From Gracilimonas sp017641085 (lineage in GTDB: Bacteria; Bacteroidota; Rhodothermia; Balneolales; Balneolaceae): DNA of 64,000 nt. A program made the translations under genes and the position numbers. Below, piece after piece: positions 9,069 to 17,716 of the stretch. Under the pieces are notes generated by a model. It had not been told where the DNA came from, ran no database searches, and saw only the letters and a list, made by a program, of their open reading frames with translations. The stretch's first letter is position 1; every line of letters starts with the position of its first letter. The DNA lies in NCBI RefSeq assembly GCF_046115515.1, contig NZ_CP175953.1. One strand, written 5' to 3'.

Positions 9069-11420
9069 TCAGATAATATCGAGAGAGCTGCTTGAACCTT
9101 TTTCCATGTCTTTCCTGAATTCAATGCGATAGGTAACTCCGCCTTTTCCATCTATCGTCCATTCGGCCTCAATTTGACTAAGCAAAGATTTTATTAACGT
9201 CATTCCCAGTGAGTTAAAGGTTGATAAATCTTCCTCTGTTGAGAACCCGACTCCATCATCTTTGATAGTACTGTAGATAACCCCGTCTCTTTCTTCCAGC
9301 TTTACGGTAACCTTTCCCTGATCTTTTCCTTTAAAAGCATGCTCCAGTGAGTTTGAGATAATTTCATTTAAAGCCAGGGCAAATGGAATAGCTTGATTGA
9401 TATTCAGTTCTACGTCTTCGATTTCGGTATTGACGCTAATCTCGGCGTTTCCAATTTTAATACTGCTTCTGATTTGATCAATTAAATCATCAATGTACTC
9501 ATGAATAAAGATCCTGCTCAGGCTTTCTGACCTATAGAGCTTTTCATGGATCATAGCCATTGTTTGGATGCGCATCTGGCTTTCCTGGATCAGTCGGCTA
9601 AAGGTCGGGTCAGAGTATTCATGTACCTGCAGTTCCAGCAAACCAGAGATAACGGCAAGGTTATTCTTTACCCGGTGATGAATTTCCTGCAGCAGCACTT
9701 CTTTCTCGTGAATGCTTGCCCGCAGTTCCCTCTCTCTTTTCTTTAAATCACTTATGTCTTGTCCGGTTCCAATTATAAATGTTTCTCCCCCTCGTTCGAA
9801 CAGAACCGCATTTACATTACGGGTTAATTCATTACCATCTTTAGATACAGGACTGGTTTCCAAGCTTACTTTCCCCTTTTCAAAGAGCTCCTTTAACCTA
9901 CTGCCTAATTGTTGTTTATCATCTGTAGAAAAGTAGTTCAGAATTTTTTGATTCAAGAGCTCCTCCACCGAGTATCCAATATCCTGCGCAAGGTTTTTAT
10001 TTGCCCTCACCAGGTTCAGGTTTTCATCTAACATAAAAAATGTGCCCGGCAGGCCATCTATAATTGCATCTGCAAACCTTTTCTCCTCAATCAACTCTCT
10101 TTCCATTTCTTTCTGCTTGCTGATATTTAAGCCAACGAGCAAAAATACTTCCTTCCCATCCATCTCAATGATATTCCCTCTCCAAAAATAAGGGCTAATC
10201 ATTCCTCTCTTATGTTGCACATTCACTTCCTGGCCGGCCGTATTGTGTGCCAGAATTTTCTTCATCGCTCCTATCAGTTCTTTATGATCTTCTTTAGGAA
10301 CAAAGTCGAATGCAGACATATTTTTGAGTTCATCAGCTGAGTAGCCTGTTAATTTTTCTCCGGTTTTATTCCATAGGAGCAGATTCATTTTCCTATCTAC
10401 TACCGTAAGAATACTTGGCAGGTTATCCAGAATCTGCTGAGTGAAGTTTCTTTGCTGAATCAGTGATTCTTTCATGGAAATACGTTTGAGAAAGTTCCCA
10501 ATAATTTCCACCGTAGTTCTCAGGGTCAAAAGCTCATATTGTTCCCAGCTTCGTGCCTCAGTCAGAGAATCAAACCCTATGAATCCAAACCAATCATCTC
10601 CCTGAAAAACGGGCAATAGAAGCACAGATGATATTTTCTGGGCTTGCATCAACTCCTTTTCCGGAGACGGTAATTCTTCTGTTGGTTTATTAACAATCAG
10701 GTTTGATTTAAGCCTTTGATAGAAGAAAGGAAACTCTTTGTAGGGTATATTCTGTAGTTCCGGATTGTCAATTTCAGGGATCACACCTTCTGCACAAGCT
10801 TCAAACTTCTGACTGACAAGAAGCTCCCCTTCCGGCGTAGTTTTATTGGTGAAAAAGTAAACCCTGCCGGAGCCGGTTGTACGCTGCAAAATCTTGAGAA
10901 CTTCATCAAATACGCTGATCTCTGAAGCATCAACCAACAGGTTAGAACACAATGAAAGTGCGTTTTGAAAGTTAAGCCTGTTTCTTAATTCGTTTTCAAT
11001 TTCCCGCTGAGCTTCTAACTCCGATATTTTCCTGTCTGTTATTTCGAAAGAGGTCCCTAATATTGATGATGGCTCTCCTGATTCGTTATACAGCAGTTTA
11101 ATTTCATCCCGAAGCCAAACCATTCGACCATCTTTTCTTTTAAACCGGTATTCATTAATTGCCGCCCCGCCATTTTCAAGTATATTATGAAAGCTTGTGG
11201 ATACCCTCTCCCTGTCATCAGGATGAATACGACCAGACCATGCGTTTGGGGTTGTTAAAAAATAATCCCTGTTAAAGCCAAGTATCTTCTCTACATTTTT
11301 ACTCACAAATGTTGTGGGATAGGCAAAAGAAGGCTCACATTTAAAAACAATAATACTCCCATCTTCAAAAAGCTGCTCAACTTCTGAACTGGTTAATGTT
11401 TTACGATTGTCCTTCATCAC
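9069..11420 (-). CDS. Orphan multi-PAS/GAF sensor histidine kinase (HisKA_2 type)
   Basis: 783 residues without membrane segments, so cytosolic. Domains in order: PAS (about 15-135, with the PAC motif YRFKRKDGRMVWLRDEI), GAF (about 155-305), two further PAS domains (about 320-440 and 445-565), a HisKA_2 dimerisation domain with the phosphoacceptor motif EIHHRVKNNL (H581/H582) and a HATPase_c domain (about 660-770; N-box NEIISNSLEHA). HisKA_2/HWE-like kinases often feed stand-alone receivers or general stress pathways. No response regulator is adjacent, so the partner is unknown. The PAS set suggests sensing of redox, light or small ligands, but no diagnostic cofactor residue is evident. Start chosen at the MMKDN doublet. 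Confidence 0.9.
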   Translation of the reverse strand: MMKDNRKTLTSSEVEQLFEDGSIIVFKCEPSFAYPTTFVSKNVEKILGFNRDYFLTTPNAWSGRIHPDDRERVSTSFHNILENGGAAINEYRFKRKDGRMVWLRDEIKLLYNESGEPSSILGTSFEITDRKISELEAQREIENELRNRLNFQNALSLCSNLLVDASEISVFDEVLKILQRTTGSGRVYFFTNKTTPEGELLVSQKFEACAEGVIPEIDNPELQNIPYKEFPFFYQRLKSNLIVNKPTEELPSPEKELMQAQKISSVLLLPVFQGDDWFGFIGFDSLTEARSWEQYELLTLRTTVEIIGNFLKRISMKESLIQQRNFTQQILDNLPSILTVVDRKMNLLLWNKTGEKLTGYSADELKNMSAFDFVPKEDHKELIGAMKKILAHNTAGQEVNVQHKRGMISPYFWRGNIIEMDGKEVFLLVGLNISKQKEMERELIEEKRFADAIIDGLPGTFFMLDENLNLVRANKNLAQDIGYSVEELLNQKILNYFSTDDKQQLGSRLKELFEKGKVSLETSPVSKDGNELTRNVNAVLFERGGETFIIGTGQDISDLKKRERELRASIHEKEVLLQEIHHRVKNNLAVISGLLELQVHEYSDPTFSRLIQESQMRIQTMAMIHEKLYRSESLSRIFIHEYIDDLIDQIRSSIKIGNAEISVNTEIEDVELNINQAIPFALALNEIISNSLEHAFKGKDQGKVTVKLEERDGVIYSTIKDDGVGFSTEEDLSTFNSLGMTLIKSLLSQIEAEWTIDGKGGVTYRIEFRKDMEKGSSSSLDII

Positions 11421-11561
11421 TCCTGTTTTATTTTCCCTGAAACCTACAGAAAAATACTAAATTTGACTGCTAGAAACTCTGGTGCTATATATTTTACACG
11501 TCTACTACATTTTAGGCATGAATTCGTATTATCGGATTGAACCATAAAATTTTAAGCCCAT

Positions 11562-12053
11562 ATGGCAAACTCTTACCAAATCCCCGCTAAAACCCGCATT
11601 GGCCATGTGCACCTGAAAGTATCTGATTTGCAACAGTCTCTGGATTTCTATTGCGAACTTTTGGGATTCGAACTGATAACAACCTATGGAGATCAGGCTG
11701 CCTTTATTTCGGCCGGCGGCTATCATCACCACATCGGGTTAAATACATGGCAAAGCAAAGGAGCCCCACCTGCACCGAGAAAAAGTACCGGATTGTTTCA
11801 TACGGCCATCCTTTATCCAACCCGAAAAGATCTTGCTGAAATTTTGCAACGACTTATCGATGCTGATTACCCGCTTTCAGGAGCTTCTGATCATGGGGTT
11901 TCAGAAGCATTGTATTTAGATGACCCTGACCAGAATGGTGTAGAACTGTATTGGGATCGACCTGAAAATGAATGGCCCAGAAATGAGGACGGCTCCCTGA
12001 ATATGTTCACAAAAGCACTTGATCTTCAGAATTTATTAAATGAGCTCAAGTAG
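11562..12053 (+). CDS. VOC-family protein (glyoxalase / CatE-like extradiol dioxygenase fold)
   Basis: 163 residues with the vicinal-oxygen-chelate layout: first metal-ligand motif GHVHLKVSDL (H15), a second His in GLFHTAI and a Glu in GVELYWD, the three-ligand pattern of metal-dependent VOC enzymes. DPDQNGVELY is typical of CatE-like proteins annotated as catechol-2,3-dioxygenases or glyoxalases. Only about one and a half modules fit in this length, so it probably acts as a dimer. The substrate cannot be read from sequence. Single gene, divergent from the histidine kinase. Confidence 0.85.
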   Translation: MANSYQIPAKTRIGHVHLKVSDLQQSLDFYCELLGFELITTYGDQAAFISAGGYHHHIGLNTWQSKGAPPAPRKSTGLFHTAILYPTRKDLAEILQRLIDADYPLSGASDHGVSEALYLDDPDQNGVELYWDRPENEWPRNEDGSLNMFTKALDLQNLLNELK

Positions 12054-12126
12054 AATCAAAAGTTTTTACTGAATCGTAATACTGACGCCCTTATCTTGTA
12101 AAAAATTCAAACCAAACTATTTATTA

Positions 12127-12906
12127 ATGAATAAGCTTTTAACTCTTATTTCCATTTTTGCTTTAGGATTCACATCAACAGCGAATGAAGCTTTGCGCTG
12201 GGGACAAATCGGCCACCGCACTACCGGCCATGTTGCCGAGCAGTATCTCACCGACAAAGCCGCAGCTGAAGTAGAACGTGTTCTTGGTAATGAGTCCCTT
12301 GCAGAAGTAAGCACCTGGATGGATGAAGTCCGCTCCGACGATGCTTACGATTTCATGGCCCCATGGCATTATGTAACCATTCCTGAAGGTGAAACCTATG
12401 AAACAGTAGAGAAAGCCGAGGGCGGCAATATCATATGGGCGTTGGAGAAGGTGGTTAAAGAGCTGAAAGAAGGCAATCTCACCCAAAAACAAGAAGAGGA
12501 AAACCTGAAGATATTGGTTCACCTTGTTGGAGATCTGCACCAACCGCTGCATGTAGGCAACGGAACCGATCGTGGTGGAAATGATGTAAGATTACAGTGG
12601 TTTTGGAGTAACTCTAACCTGCACCGGGTGTGGGACAGTGAAATGATAGACGACAAACAGCTCAGCTACACTGAGCTCTCCGATTTTGTAAACCATCCTA
12701 CCGAAGAGCAAATCAGCGAATGGCAGAGTACTTCTATTCGTGACTGGGCGTATGAGTCTCAGGCTTTACTGCCACAGGTTTATGATTTCCCGGAAGACAA
12801 GGAGCTGAGTTACGAATATTCGTACAAAAATTGGGACACCGTAGAGCAACGCTTAGTAAAAGCAGGCGTTCGAATGGCGGGCTTGATTAACGAGATTTAT
12901 GAGTGA
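12127..12906 (+). CDS. S1/P1-type zinc nuclease, secreted
   Basis: 259 residues with a signal peptide (about 1-22). All zinc-ligand motifs of the S1/P1 family are visible in order: W25 and H30 in WGQIGH, Asp in WMDEVR, His in PWHYV, His/Asp in HLVGDLHQPLHVG, and His/Asp in NLHRVWD. The enzyme should cut single-stranded DNA/RNA and remove 3'-phosphates in the periplasm or outside the cell, probably for phosphate and nucleoside scavenging. The family uses an N-terminal Trp as a ligand, so cleavage directly before W25 would be expected; the predicted signal-peptidase site (NEA) leaves two extra residues, a detail to check. Single gene. Confidence 0.92.
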   Translation: MNKLLTLISIFALGFTSTANEALRWGQIGHRTTGHVAEQYLTDKAAAEVERVLGNESLAEVSTWMDEVRSDDAYDFMAPWHYVTIPEGETYETVEKAEGGNIIWALEKVVKELKEGNLTQKQEEENLKILVHLVGDLHQPLHVGNGTDRGGNDVRLQWFWSNSNLHRVWDSEMIDDKQLSYTELSDFVNHPTEEQISEWQSTSIRDWAYESQALLPQVYDFPEDKELSYEYSYKNWDTVEQRLVKAGVRMAGLINEIYE

Positions 12907-12918
12907 TTGGGTGGAATA

Positions 12919-13052
12919 GTGATATGGTGATGTGGTAAGTGACTTTTATATCTGATCTACTAAAATTTTGATAGCTTATGCTTTTATCGAAAAATTCGGT
13001 TTTAGAAATATTTCCCATAAGCGCCCCACTTATCACTCCATCACCATTTCAC
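12919..13052. repeat. Long imperfect inverted repeat with an 83-base loop
   Basis: The reverse complement of 12919-12943 matches 13027-13052 apart from one 3-base insertion and a few changes; the core CATCACCAT-n-TCAC is matched 13 of 14. It follows the nuclease gene and may act as a processing or termination structure, or be degenerate intergenic filler. Confidence 0.45.
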
Positions 13053-13171
13053 CTCATCACTCCCCAATCATCACAAAGTGTAAAATCCGAAATGAAGTTT
13101 GGTATTGGTCAATATTCAGGGGATCTTTGAGGTACAAATTAAAGGTAACATCGGTATTTATTTATTAGTAC

Positions 13172-13298
13172 AGTATTTATTTCCCTTCAATAGTTTGTAT
13201 AACTAACACAAAACCTTCACAGCCGATCTTGAAATGAAGTATGCTCATCTTGAAGCATATAGTACACTGTGCCTGTGAAACAACACTTATTATATATT
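13172..13298 (+). promoter_or_regulatory. Promoter and structured leader of cold-shock gene 1
   Basis: 13172-13208 is nearly identical to 17301-17337 upstream of the second cold-shock gene (TATTTnTTTCCC, TAGTTTGTA, AACTAACA), at about the same distance from the ATG. The leader can fold with an outer stem TTCACAG (13216-13222) / CTGTGAA (13273-13279) and an inner hairpin TATGCT / AGCATA (13242-13261). Confidence 0.55.
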
Positions 13299-13508
13299 AT
13301 GGAATACGGTAAAATTAAATGGTTTGACGGCCAAAAAGGATTTGGTTTCATTAAACCTGAAAATGGTGAAAAAGATGTCTTTGTTCACCGAAACAACGTC
13401 GAGAACCTCGGATTTAACGAGGATATTAACGACGGTGAAGAAGTTGAATTTGCTGTTGAAGAAACAGACAAAGGACTTAGCGCAGTAGATGTATATCTGC
13501 TCGAATGA
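13299..13508 (+). CDS. Cold-shock domain protein (CspA family)
   Basis: 69 residues, a single cold-shock OB fold with RNP1 KGFGFI (residues 13-18) and RNP2-like VFVHRNN. It binds single-stranded RNA/DNA and melts RNA secondary structure at low temperature. An upstream in-frame ATG (13269) would add ten residues, but the second copy at 17420 starts exactly at MEYGKIKWF and the upstream codons lie in the leader stem, so 13299 is preferred. A strong terminator follows. Control is probably through the long leader, as for cspA. Confidence 0.95.
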   Translation: MEYGKIKWFDGQKGFGFIKPENGEKDVFVHRNNVENLGFNEDINDGEEVEFAVEETDKGLSAVDVYLLE

Positions 13509-13529
13509 TATCCTGATTCAATGAATCTG

Positions 13530-13566
13530 AATCCCGCATTTAGTTTTAAGTGCGGGATTTTTTATT
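13530..13566 (+). terminator. Rho-independent terminator of cold-shock gene 1
   Basis: AATCCCGCA / TGCGGGATT stem with extension (13530-13559, one G-U) followed by a T-run. Its presence shows that the longer upstream start of the next ORF (13521) is not real. Confidence 0.9.
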
Positions 13567-13628
13567 ACCTGCTATTTTTTTCTTGCAACATCTGCCCCAT
13601 CCTGCTACTCTTGTCACTATACTCACCA

Positions 13629-14039
13629 ATGGGGAAACAAATGATTCTTTACAAAAAACGACGACATTATAAATACACTTTGGTAGAATCCTATTCCAGA
13701 GTTATTGACATCCGCCCGGATGAAAAACTGGGAAATAACTTTCTATATCTCGATACCAACGGAAAGATTTTTATTTCAGAAGGATATTCCTGGGATGGCC
13801 CAAGCGGACCAACCATCGATACCAAAAATTTCATGCAGGGTTCTTTGGTGCATGATGCTTTATACCAGCTGATCAGGGAACAGTACCTGGACTTTTCATA
13901 CAGGAAATATGCTGACGAGCTTCTGAAAGAAATGTGTATGGATGACGACATGAGTTCCATTCGGGCATTTTTTGTGTATTGGGCAGTGAGGATATTCGGT
14001 GCTTCCGCCGCCAAACCCGACACTCTTAAGGCTCCATAA
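13629..14039 (+). CDS. DUF1353 family protein
   Basis: 136 residues from the ATG at 13629; the frame stays open upstream to 13521 but that part is the preceding terminator. ATG at 13641 with GGGG six bases upstream is an equally good start. The core GYSWDGPSGPTID followed by GSLVHDALYQ matches DUF1353, a small family common in phages and also found in bacterial chromosomes; the conserved W-D-G-P and HDALY motifs suggest an active or metal site but the function is unknown. No phage genes surround it. It ends at a shared bidirectional terminator. Confidence 0.8.
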   Translation: MGKQMILYKKRRHYKYTLVESYSRVIDIRPDEKLGNNFLYLDTNGKIFISEGYSWDGPSGPTIDTKNFMQGSLVHDALYQLIREQYLDFSYRKYADELLKEMCMDDDMSSIRAFFVYWAVRIFGASAAKPDTLKAP

Positions 14040-14045
14040 AATAAA

Positions 14046-14072
14046 AAAAGGGACGCTATACGCATCCCTTTT
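14046..14072. terminator. Bidirectional terminator between DUF1353 and S10 peptidase genes
   Basis: AAAAGGGACGC (14046-14056) pairs with GCATCCCTTTT (14062-14072) with one G-U; A-run before and T-run after serve both convergent genes. Confidence 0.8.
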
Positions 14073-14092
14073 CAAATCAGAGAAATTGTTTT

Positions 14093-15619
14093 TTAATATC
14101 GGGCAGGCATTCCCTCTTCCGGAATGGAATTTTCTATGAATACGCGGATGTCTTCATTGGAAGTAGCCAGGTCTTCAGCCCGCAAATACATCATATGCCC
14201 GCTGCGGTAGCCTTTAAAAGAAAGACGATCTTTGAGTCTTCCGCTTGGATCCATATTCCACATGGTATATTTCGCATCAAAGTAGTTGGTACCACCATCG
14301 TAGTATCCGGATTGAATCAACACATGCAGGAATGGGTTTTCAGCCATCGCTGATCTCAGATCTTCACCGGTATTATCACCGCTTCGGTCCCAGGGATGAA
14401 CCGGCCCGAATGTCCAGTATTGCAGGTCGGTTTCGTATCCAAGCTCATCTCTCAGGTAATGATTGATAGCGGGTGTAAACGCGTGATTCCAGGCCGTCAG
14501 CGCCGGGTCATAATCATAGCGCTCTCCCGCATTTTGGCGATCAACACCGCGGTATCGTGAATCGAGGCGACCAACGGTTAACCCCTGATCTCTAAGCAAC
14601 TCTTTCCAGAAGAAGGAGGTTGAAATGCGAAGGTTTCGATCCAAAATAGACTCAACAGAAAGTCCTGAATATTCGGATACCTTTTCAGCGATACGCTGTT
14701 TTTCTGAATCCTCTAAAAATCCGCCTTTAGCAAGCGCCGGGATAAATTCATTAATTGCAAAAGCTTCCACTTCAGGGAGGATTTCATCCAGATCTTTGCT
14801 CTGCAATTCACTTCCCAGGGCATCGTGATACCACGCTGTGGCCGCATAATATGGCAAAGCTGTAGCATCTTCTACCGGACCATCCCGATCTACGCCAAGT
14901 CCTGTTGGGGAAACCAAAATCACCCCATTCAGATACATCCAGTAAGATGACTGAAGCTCGTTGGCCAAACCGGAAACCCGGGTTGTACCGTAACTTTCAC
15001 CAATCAGGTATTTGGGTGAAGGCCAGCGATTCTGACGGTTTACAAATGTATTGATCCAATCGGCCAGGTACTCAACATCAGCGTTTACACCAAAAAACTC
15101 GGAGCGCTCGGTTTCAGGATCGAGAATGCGGGAAAAAGCGACGTTCACCGGATTCACAAAAACAATATCAGCTACATCCAGAATGGAATGCGGGTTATCT
15201 TCTACCCCATAAGGCTGAATGGGAAATCCTTCGTCATCAATTTTTAGCTTTTTGGGGCCTGTGTATCCAATATGCATCCAAACTGAAGCTGAACCCGGCC
15301 CACCATTAAAAGAAAAAACCAGCGGACGACGCTCTTTATTCTTTACGTCCGAACGCTCGTAATACGTGTAGAAAAGACTGGCTATCGGTTTGCCCTCCTC
15401 ATTCCAAACCGGCTGATTTCCCACTGTGGTAGTGTAAGGCACCTTTTTCCCTTTAATGGTAACCTGATGCTCGGAGGTTTTAGACCAGTCTATTTTAGAA
15501 GTTCGGTAATCTGTTTTTGAAAAGTCATCAGTTTCCACTGCCTGACCTTGAGCCAATTGAGGTAGCAGTACTACCGACAAGCTGCAAAGAAACAAAAATA
15601 TTTTAAATCCTGATTTCAT
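14093..15619 (-). CDS. S10 family serine carboxypeptidase, exported
   Basis: 508 residues with a signal peptide (about 1-25, LAQGQ). The alpha/beta-hydrolase catalytic triad is placed as S209 (GESYGT), D441 (SGYYDGGTNYF) and H475 (SGHMMYL); the oxyanion/substrate motif FSFNGGPGSASVW is also present. S10 enzymes remove C-terminal residues, usually at acidic pH; bacterial members are secreted or periplasmic. Expected role: peptide scavenging. Single gene, convergent with DUF1353 and followed upstream by the aspartyl protease on the same strand (83-base gap). Confidence 0.93.
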   Translation of the reverse strand: MKSGFKIFLFLCSLSVVLLPQLAQGQAVETDDFSKTDYRTSKIDWSKTSEHQVTIKGKKVPYTTTVGNQPVWNEEGKPIASLFYTYYERSDVKNKERRPLVFSFNGGPGSASVWMHIGYTGPKKLKIDDEGFPIQPYGVEDNPHSILDVADIVFVNPVNVAFSRILDPETERSEFFGVNADVEYLADWINTFVNRQNRWPSPKYLIGESYGTTRVSGLANELQSSYWMYLNGVILVSPTGLGVDRDGPVEDATALPYYAATAWYHDALGSELQSKDLDEILPEVEAFAINEFIPALAKGGFLEDSEKQRIAEKVSEYSGLSVESILDRNLRISTSFFWKELLRDQGLTVGRLDSRYRGVDRQNAGERYDYDPALTAWNHAFTPAINHYLRDELGYETDLQYWTFGPVHPWDRSGDNTGEDLRSAMAENPFLHVLIQSGYYDGGTNYFDAKYTMWNMDPSGRLKDRLSFKGYRSGHMMYLRAEDLATSNEDIRVFIENSIPEEGMPARY

Positions 15620-15702
15620 AGTTGTGCATAAGTTTTATGTGAAGAGTAATGAGAAGTAGTTACCAATTCTGAAGCTGATTTTCCTGTCAAATTAGGTAAA
15701 TA

Positions 15703-17049
15703 TTATTCTTTGGGATCTACTTTGAGCTGATCATTAAGTAAAAGATGAAAATTCTTAAATACTGAATCTCGCTGGACACGTATTTTCATTCTGGAGCGCT
15801 TACTCTTTTGAAGCAGATTAATGATTTTATTCAGATCCATATCAAGCACCGACTCCCCGTTTATTTTTTTAATTATATCATCTGTTTTGATGCCTTCTCT
15901 GTCAGCCGGCGAATTTTCCCGGACTTCCGAAACAACAAAAAGCGGGATATTTGGAAGCGGAGTATTTATATCTATTCCACTACGGTTGTAGTGAAATTCT
16001 TCTCCGAAATTATGGTTCCGTCTTACCAAAATATAATTATCGCGGTAGTGGAATATGATTTTAAAGCGCCGGAGTACTTCCCCACCGATACTCCCGTTGC
16101 GATCTCCCAGTTCAAAAGCCCTCCTTATGGCAAAGCTGTCGGGATAGGCAACAACGGGCTCTTCAAAGATGAATTCTTCTCCTAACTTCATTTTTTGGAC
16201 TCTTCCCAAATACCCATTTACGTTTCCGCTCAAACCAACCCCTATAAGTGCCTTAATATGTGATTGCGGGACTATGATATCCTCACGAGTGATTTTATAA
16301 AGGGAGAAAGCATTACTTGAACCGGAATCGATAAGCAAACGAAGCGAGGTGTACGGTAACCCGGGGCGGTGTTTAAAATCTACATCTATATAAGGCTTTC
16401 TCTCCTCGATAGTGATAGGATATTTGTGCCACCACCTGTGTTCCGGAAGTTTTTGGAATTTCTCCTCAAACTCCTCCGGCTTATATAAAATCAATTTCTT
16501 GGCAATGTAGTCTATCTCCACGGCAAAATGGGCAAACAGGTCATAGCCAATTAACCCATGCACGTACGTCCCCATAAAGGCCGAAAGATTGAAAATATCT
16601 TTTTTCAGAAATAACACTTCAATATTTGATCCCTCAACGCTCCCGATATTCAATTGGTTTTGTTCGGCATAGAAAGCTTCAATAGGATCCCCTTCTCCCA
16701 AACCCGACAACGTAACCGTACGCGTGCTTCTAAGCGATATTTCTTCTCCATTCGGAAGTGAAGTAATTAAAACATTACTAACCCCGGTATCTACAATCAG
16801 TTTTAAAGGAACTGAGCCATTTATTCTGGCTTCGATAATAACGAGGTTATTCACCAGTTCGAATGGAATAACAACCGGTCGGTCTGCACGGCCATTGATA
16901 GTAAAAGCAGCTTTCTGAGGCTCAAAAGAGGTAGAATCTTGTGCAAAAACTTGTTTCGTATCCGCCAACTGAATAAATAAAACCACACATATGGAGGCTA
17001 CTATTACCCGATATCTTCCACCTTTAAATAATGCCAACAATTGATTCAC
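15703..17049 (-). CDS. Exported aspartyl protease with C-terminal PDZ domain
   Basis: 448 residues with an N-terminal signal or anchor (about 15-37). Two retropepsin/pepsin-type motifs are visible in one chain, D87 in IVDTGVSN and D241 in IDSGSSNAF, giving a self-contained two-lobed protease. A PDZ domain follows (about 340-440; VRENSPADREGIKTDDIIKK cores the ligand site). By family (PDZ-containing gag-pol-like aspartyl proteases of Bacteroidota), a periplasmic enzyme whose natural substrate is unknown. It diverges from the second cold-shock gene. Confidence 0.88.
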   Translation of the reverse strand: MNQLLALFKGGRYRVIVASICVVLFIQLADTKQVFAQDSTSFEPQKAAFTINGRADRPVVIPFELVNNLVIIEARINGSVPLKLIVDTGVSNVLITSLPNGEEISLRSTRTVTLSGLGEGDPIEAFYAEQNQLNIGSVEGSNIEVLFLKKDIFNLSAFMGTYVHGLIGYDLFAHFAVEIDYIAKKLILYKPEEFEEKFQKLPEHRWWHKYPITIEERKPYIDVDFKHRPGLPYTSLRLLIDSGSSNAFSLYKITREDIIVPQSHIKALIGVGLSGNVNGYLGRVQKMKLGEEFIFEEPVVAYPDSFAIRRAFELGDRNGSIGGEVLRRFKIIFHYRDNYILVRRNHNFGEEFHYNRSGIDINTPLPNIPLFVVSEVRENSPADREGIKTDDIIKKINGESVLDMDLNKIINLLQKSKRSRMKIRVQRDSVFKNFHLLLNDQLKVDPKE

Positions 17050-17419
17050 TCTTTCCTCAATTAGGTTCCTTCCAACACCAAGATATGCTTCAAGGCTATG
17101 TTAACGATGCTCTTCTACTTGTTTTATAAAGAAGAGATTCAGTTTTTAGTATCTGATTCTAATTATAAACAAACAATACATTTTTTCCTGATAGACATAT
17201 CCGCCAAATAAACAGGGCATTATTTGGTATTAATTGTAATAAAGAAGATATTAGTGCTGATGCAAATGTATGGTAAGAATCAGTATTAGTAATTTAGTTT
17301 AGTATTTGTTTCCCCTCTATAGTTTGTACAACTAACAATAAATTATGCAGCCGCACCTTTATTCACTTCAATTCTTGAACTAATTAAAGTCTGCTGCACT
17401 CATTACAACACAACACATT
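17050..17419. other. Divergent intergenic region, second cold-shock leader
   Basis: 370 bases without a gene. The right half is the conserved promoter/leader of the second cold-shock gene; the left half is AT-rich and should hold the aspartyl-protease promoter. Confidence 0.6.
17301..17419 (+). promoter_or_regulatory. Promoter and structured leader of cold-shock gene 2
   Basis: 17301-17337 copies the block at 13172-13208. A basal stem TGCAGC (17346-17351) / GCTGCA (17393-17398) sits in the same place as the TTCACAG/CTGTGAA stem of gene 1, with different bases but kept pairing, about 20 bases before the ATG in both. Confidence 0.55.
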
Positions 17420-17629
17420 ATGGAATACGGTAAAATTAAATGGTTTGATGCTCAAAAAGGTTTTGGTTTCATCGAACCTGAAAATGGTGGAAAAGATATT
17501 TTTGTACACCGCAACAACATTCAAAACCTTGGATTTGAAGAGGGGCTTGCTGACGGTGAAGAAGTAGAATTTGAAGTCGAAGAAACTCCTAAAGGCCTTA
17601 GCGCTGTTGAAGTTTCAAGAGTCGGATAA
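17420..17629 (+). CDS. Cold-shock domain protein (CspA family), second copy
   Basis: 69 residues, same length and start as the copy at 13299 and roughly three quarters identical by eye. RNP1 is KGFGFI and RNP2 is IFVHRNN. Two paralogues with the same leader design point to co-regulated or graded RNA chaperone supply. Ends at its own terminator. Confidence 0.95.
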   Translation: MEYGKIKWFDAQKGFGFIEPENGGKDIFVHRNNIQNLGFEEGLADGEEVEFEVEETPKGLSAVEVSRVG

Positions 17630-17652
17630 TTCTATCCTTTGATACTTTAGAT

Positions 17653-17687
17653 AAACCCCTCACTTACCCAAGTGAGGGGTTTTTTTA
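17653..17687 (+). terminator. Rho-independent terminator of cold-shock gene 2
   Basis: Perfect 13-bp stem, AAACCCCTCACTT (17653-17665) with AAGTGAGGGGTTT (17670-17682), 4-base loop and T-run. Confidence 0.95.
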
Positions 17688-17716
17688 TACCTGCTATTTT
17701 CTACAACTTATGCGTT

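Larger units (their letters stand above)
12907..13298. other. Intergenic region: imperfect inverted repeat and cold-shock leader
   Basis: The stretch holds two arms of an imperfect inverted repeat made of GTGATGG-like words (12919-12943 and 13027-13052) and then the promoter/leader of the first cold-shock gene (13172-13298). A 66-codon ORF at 12968-13168 has no homology-like features and overlaps the repeat; I do not call it. Confidence 0.6.

Noticed and set aside
8891..9151. 86-codon minus-strand ORF
   Set aside because: Overlaps the end of the histidine kinase in another frame and the DnaA-box cluster; nothing recognisable.
12968..13168. 66-codon ORF after the nuclease gene
   Set aside because: Lies across the inverted repeat and cold-shock promoter; composition not protein-like.
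13521..13628. N-terminal extension of the DUF1353 protein
   Set aside because: Coincides with the terminator of the upstream cold-shock gene; the Cys/Leu-rich segment is not part of the family.
17672..17716. GTG start for the saccharopine-dehydrogenase-like gene
   Set aside because: Falls within the terminator stem; Rossmann motif begins right after the ATG at 17717.
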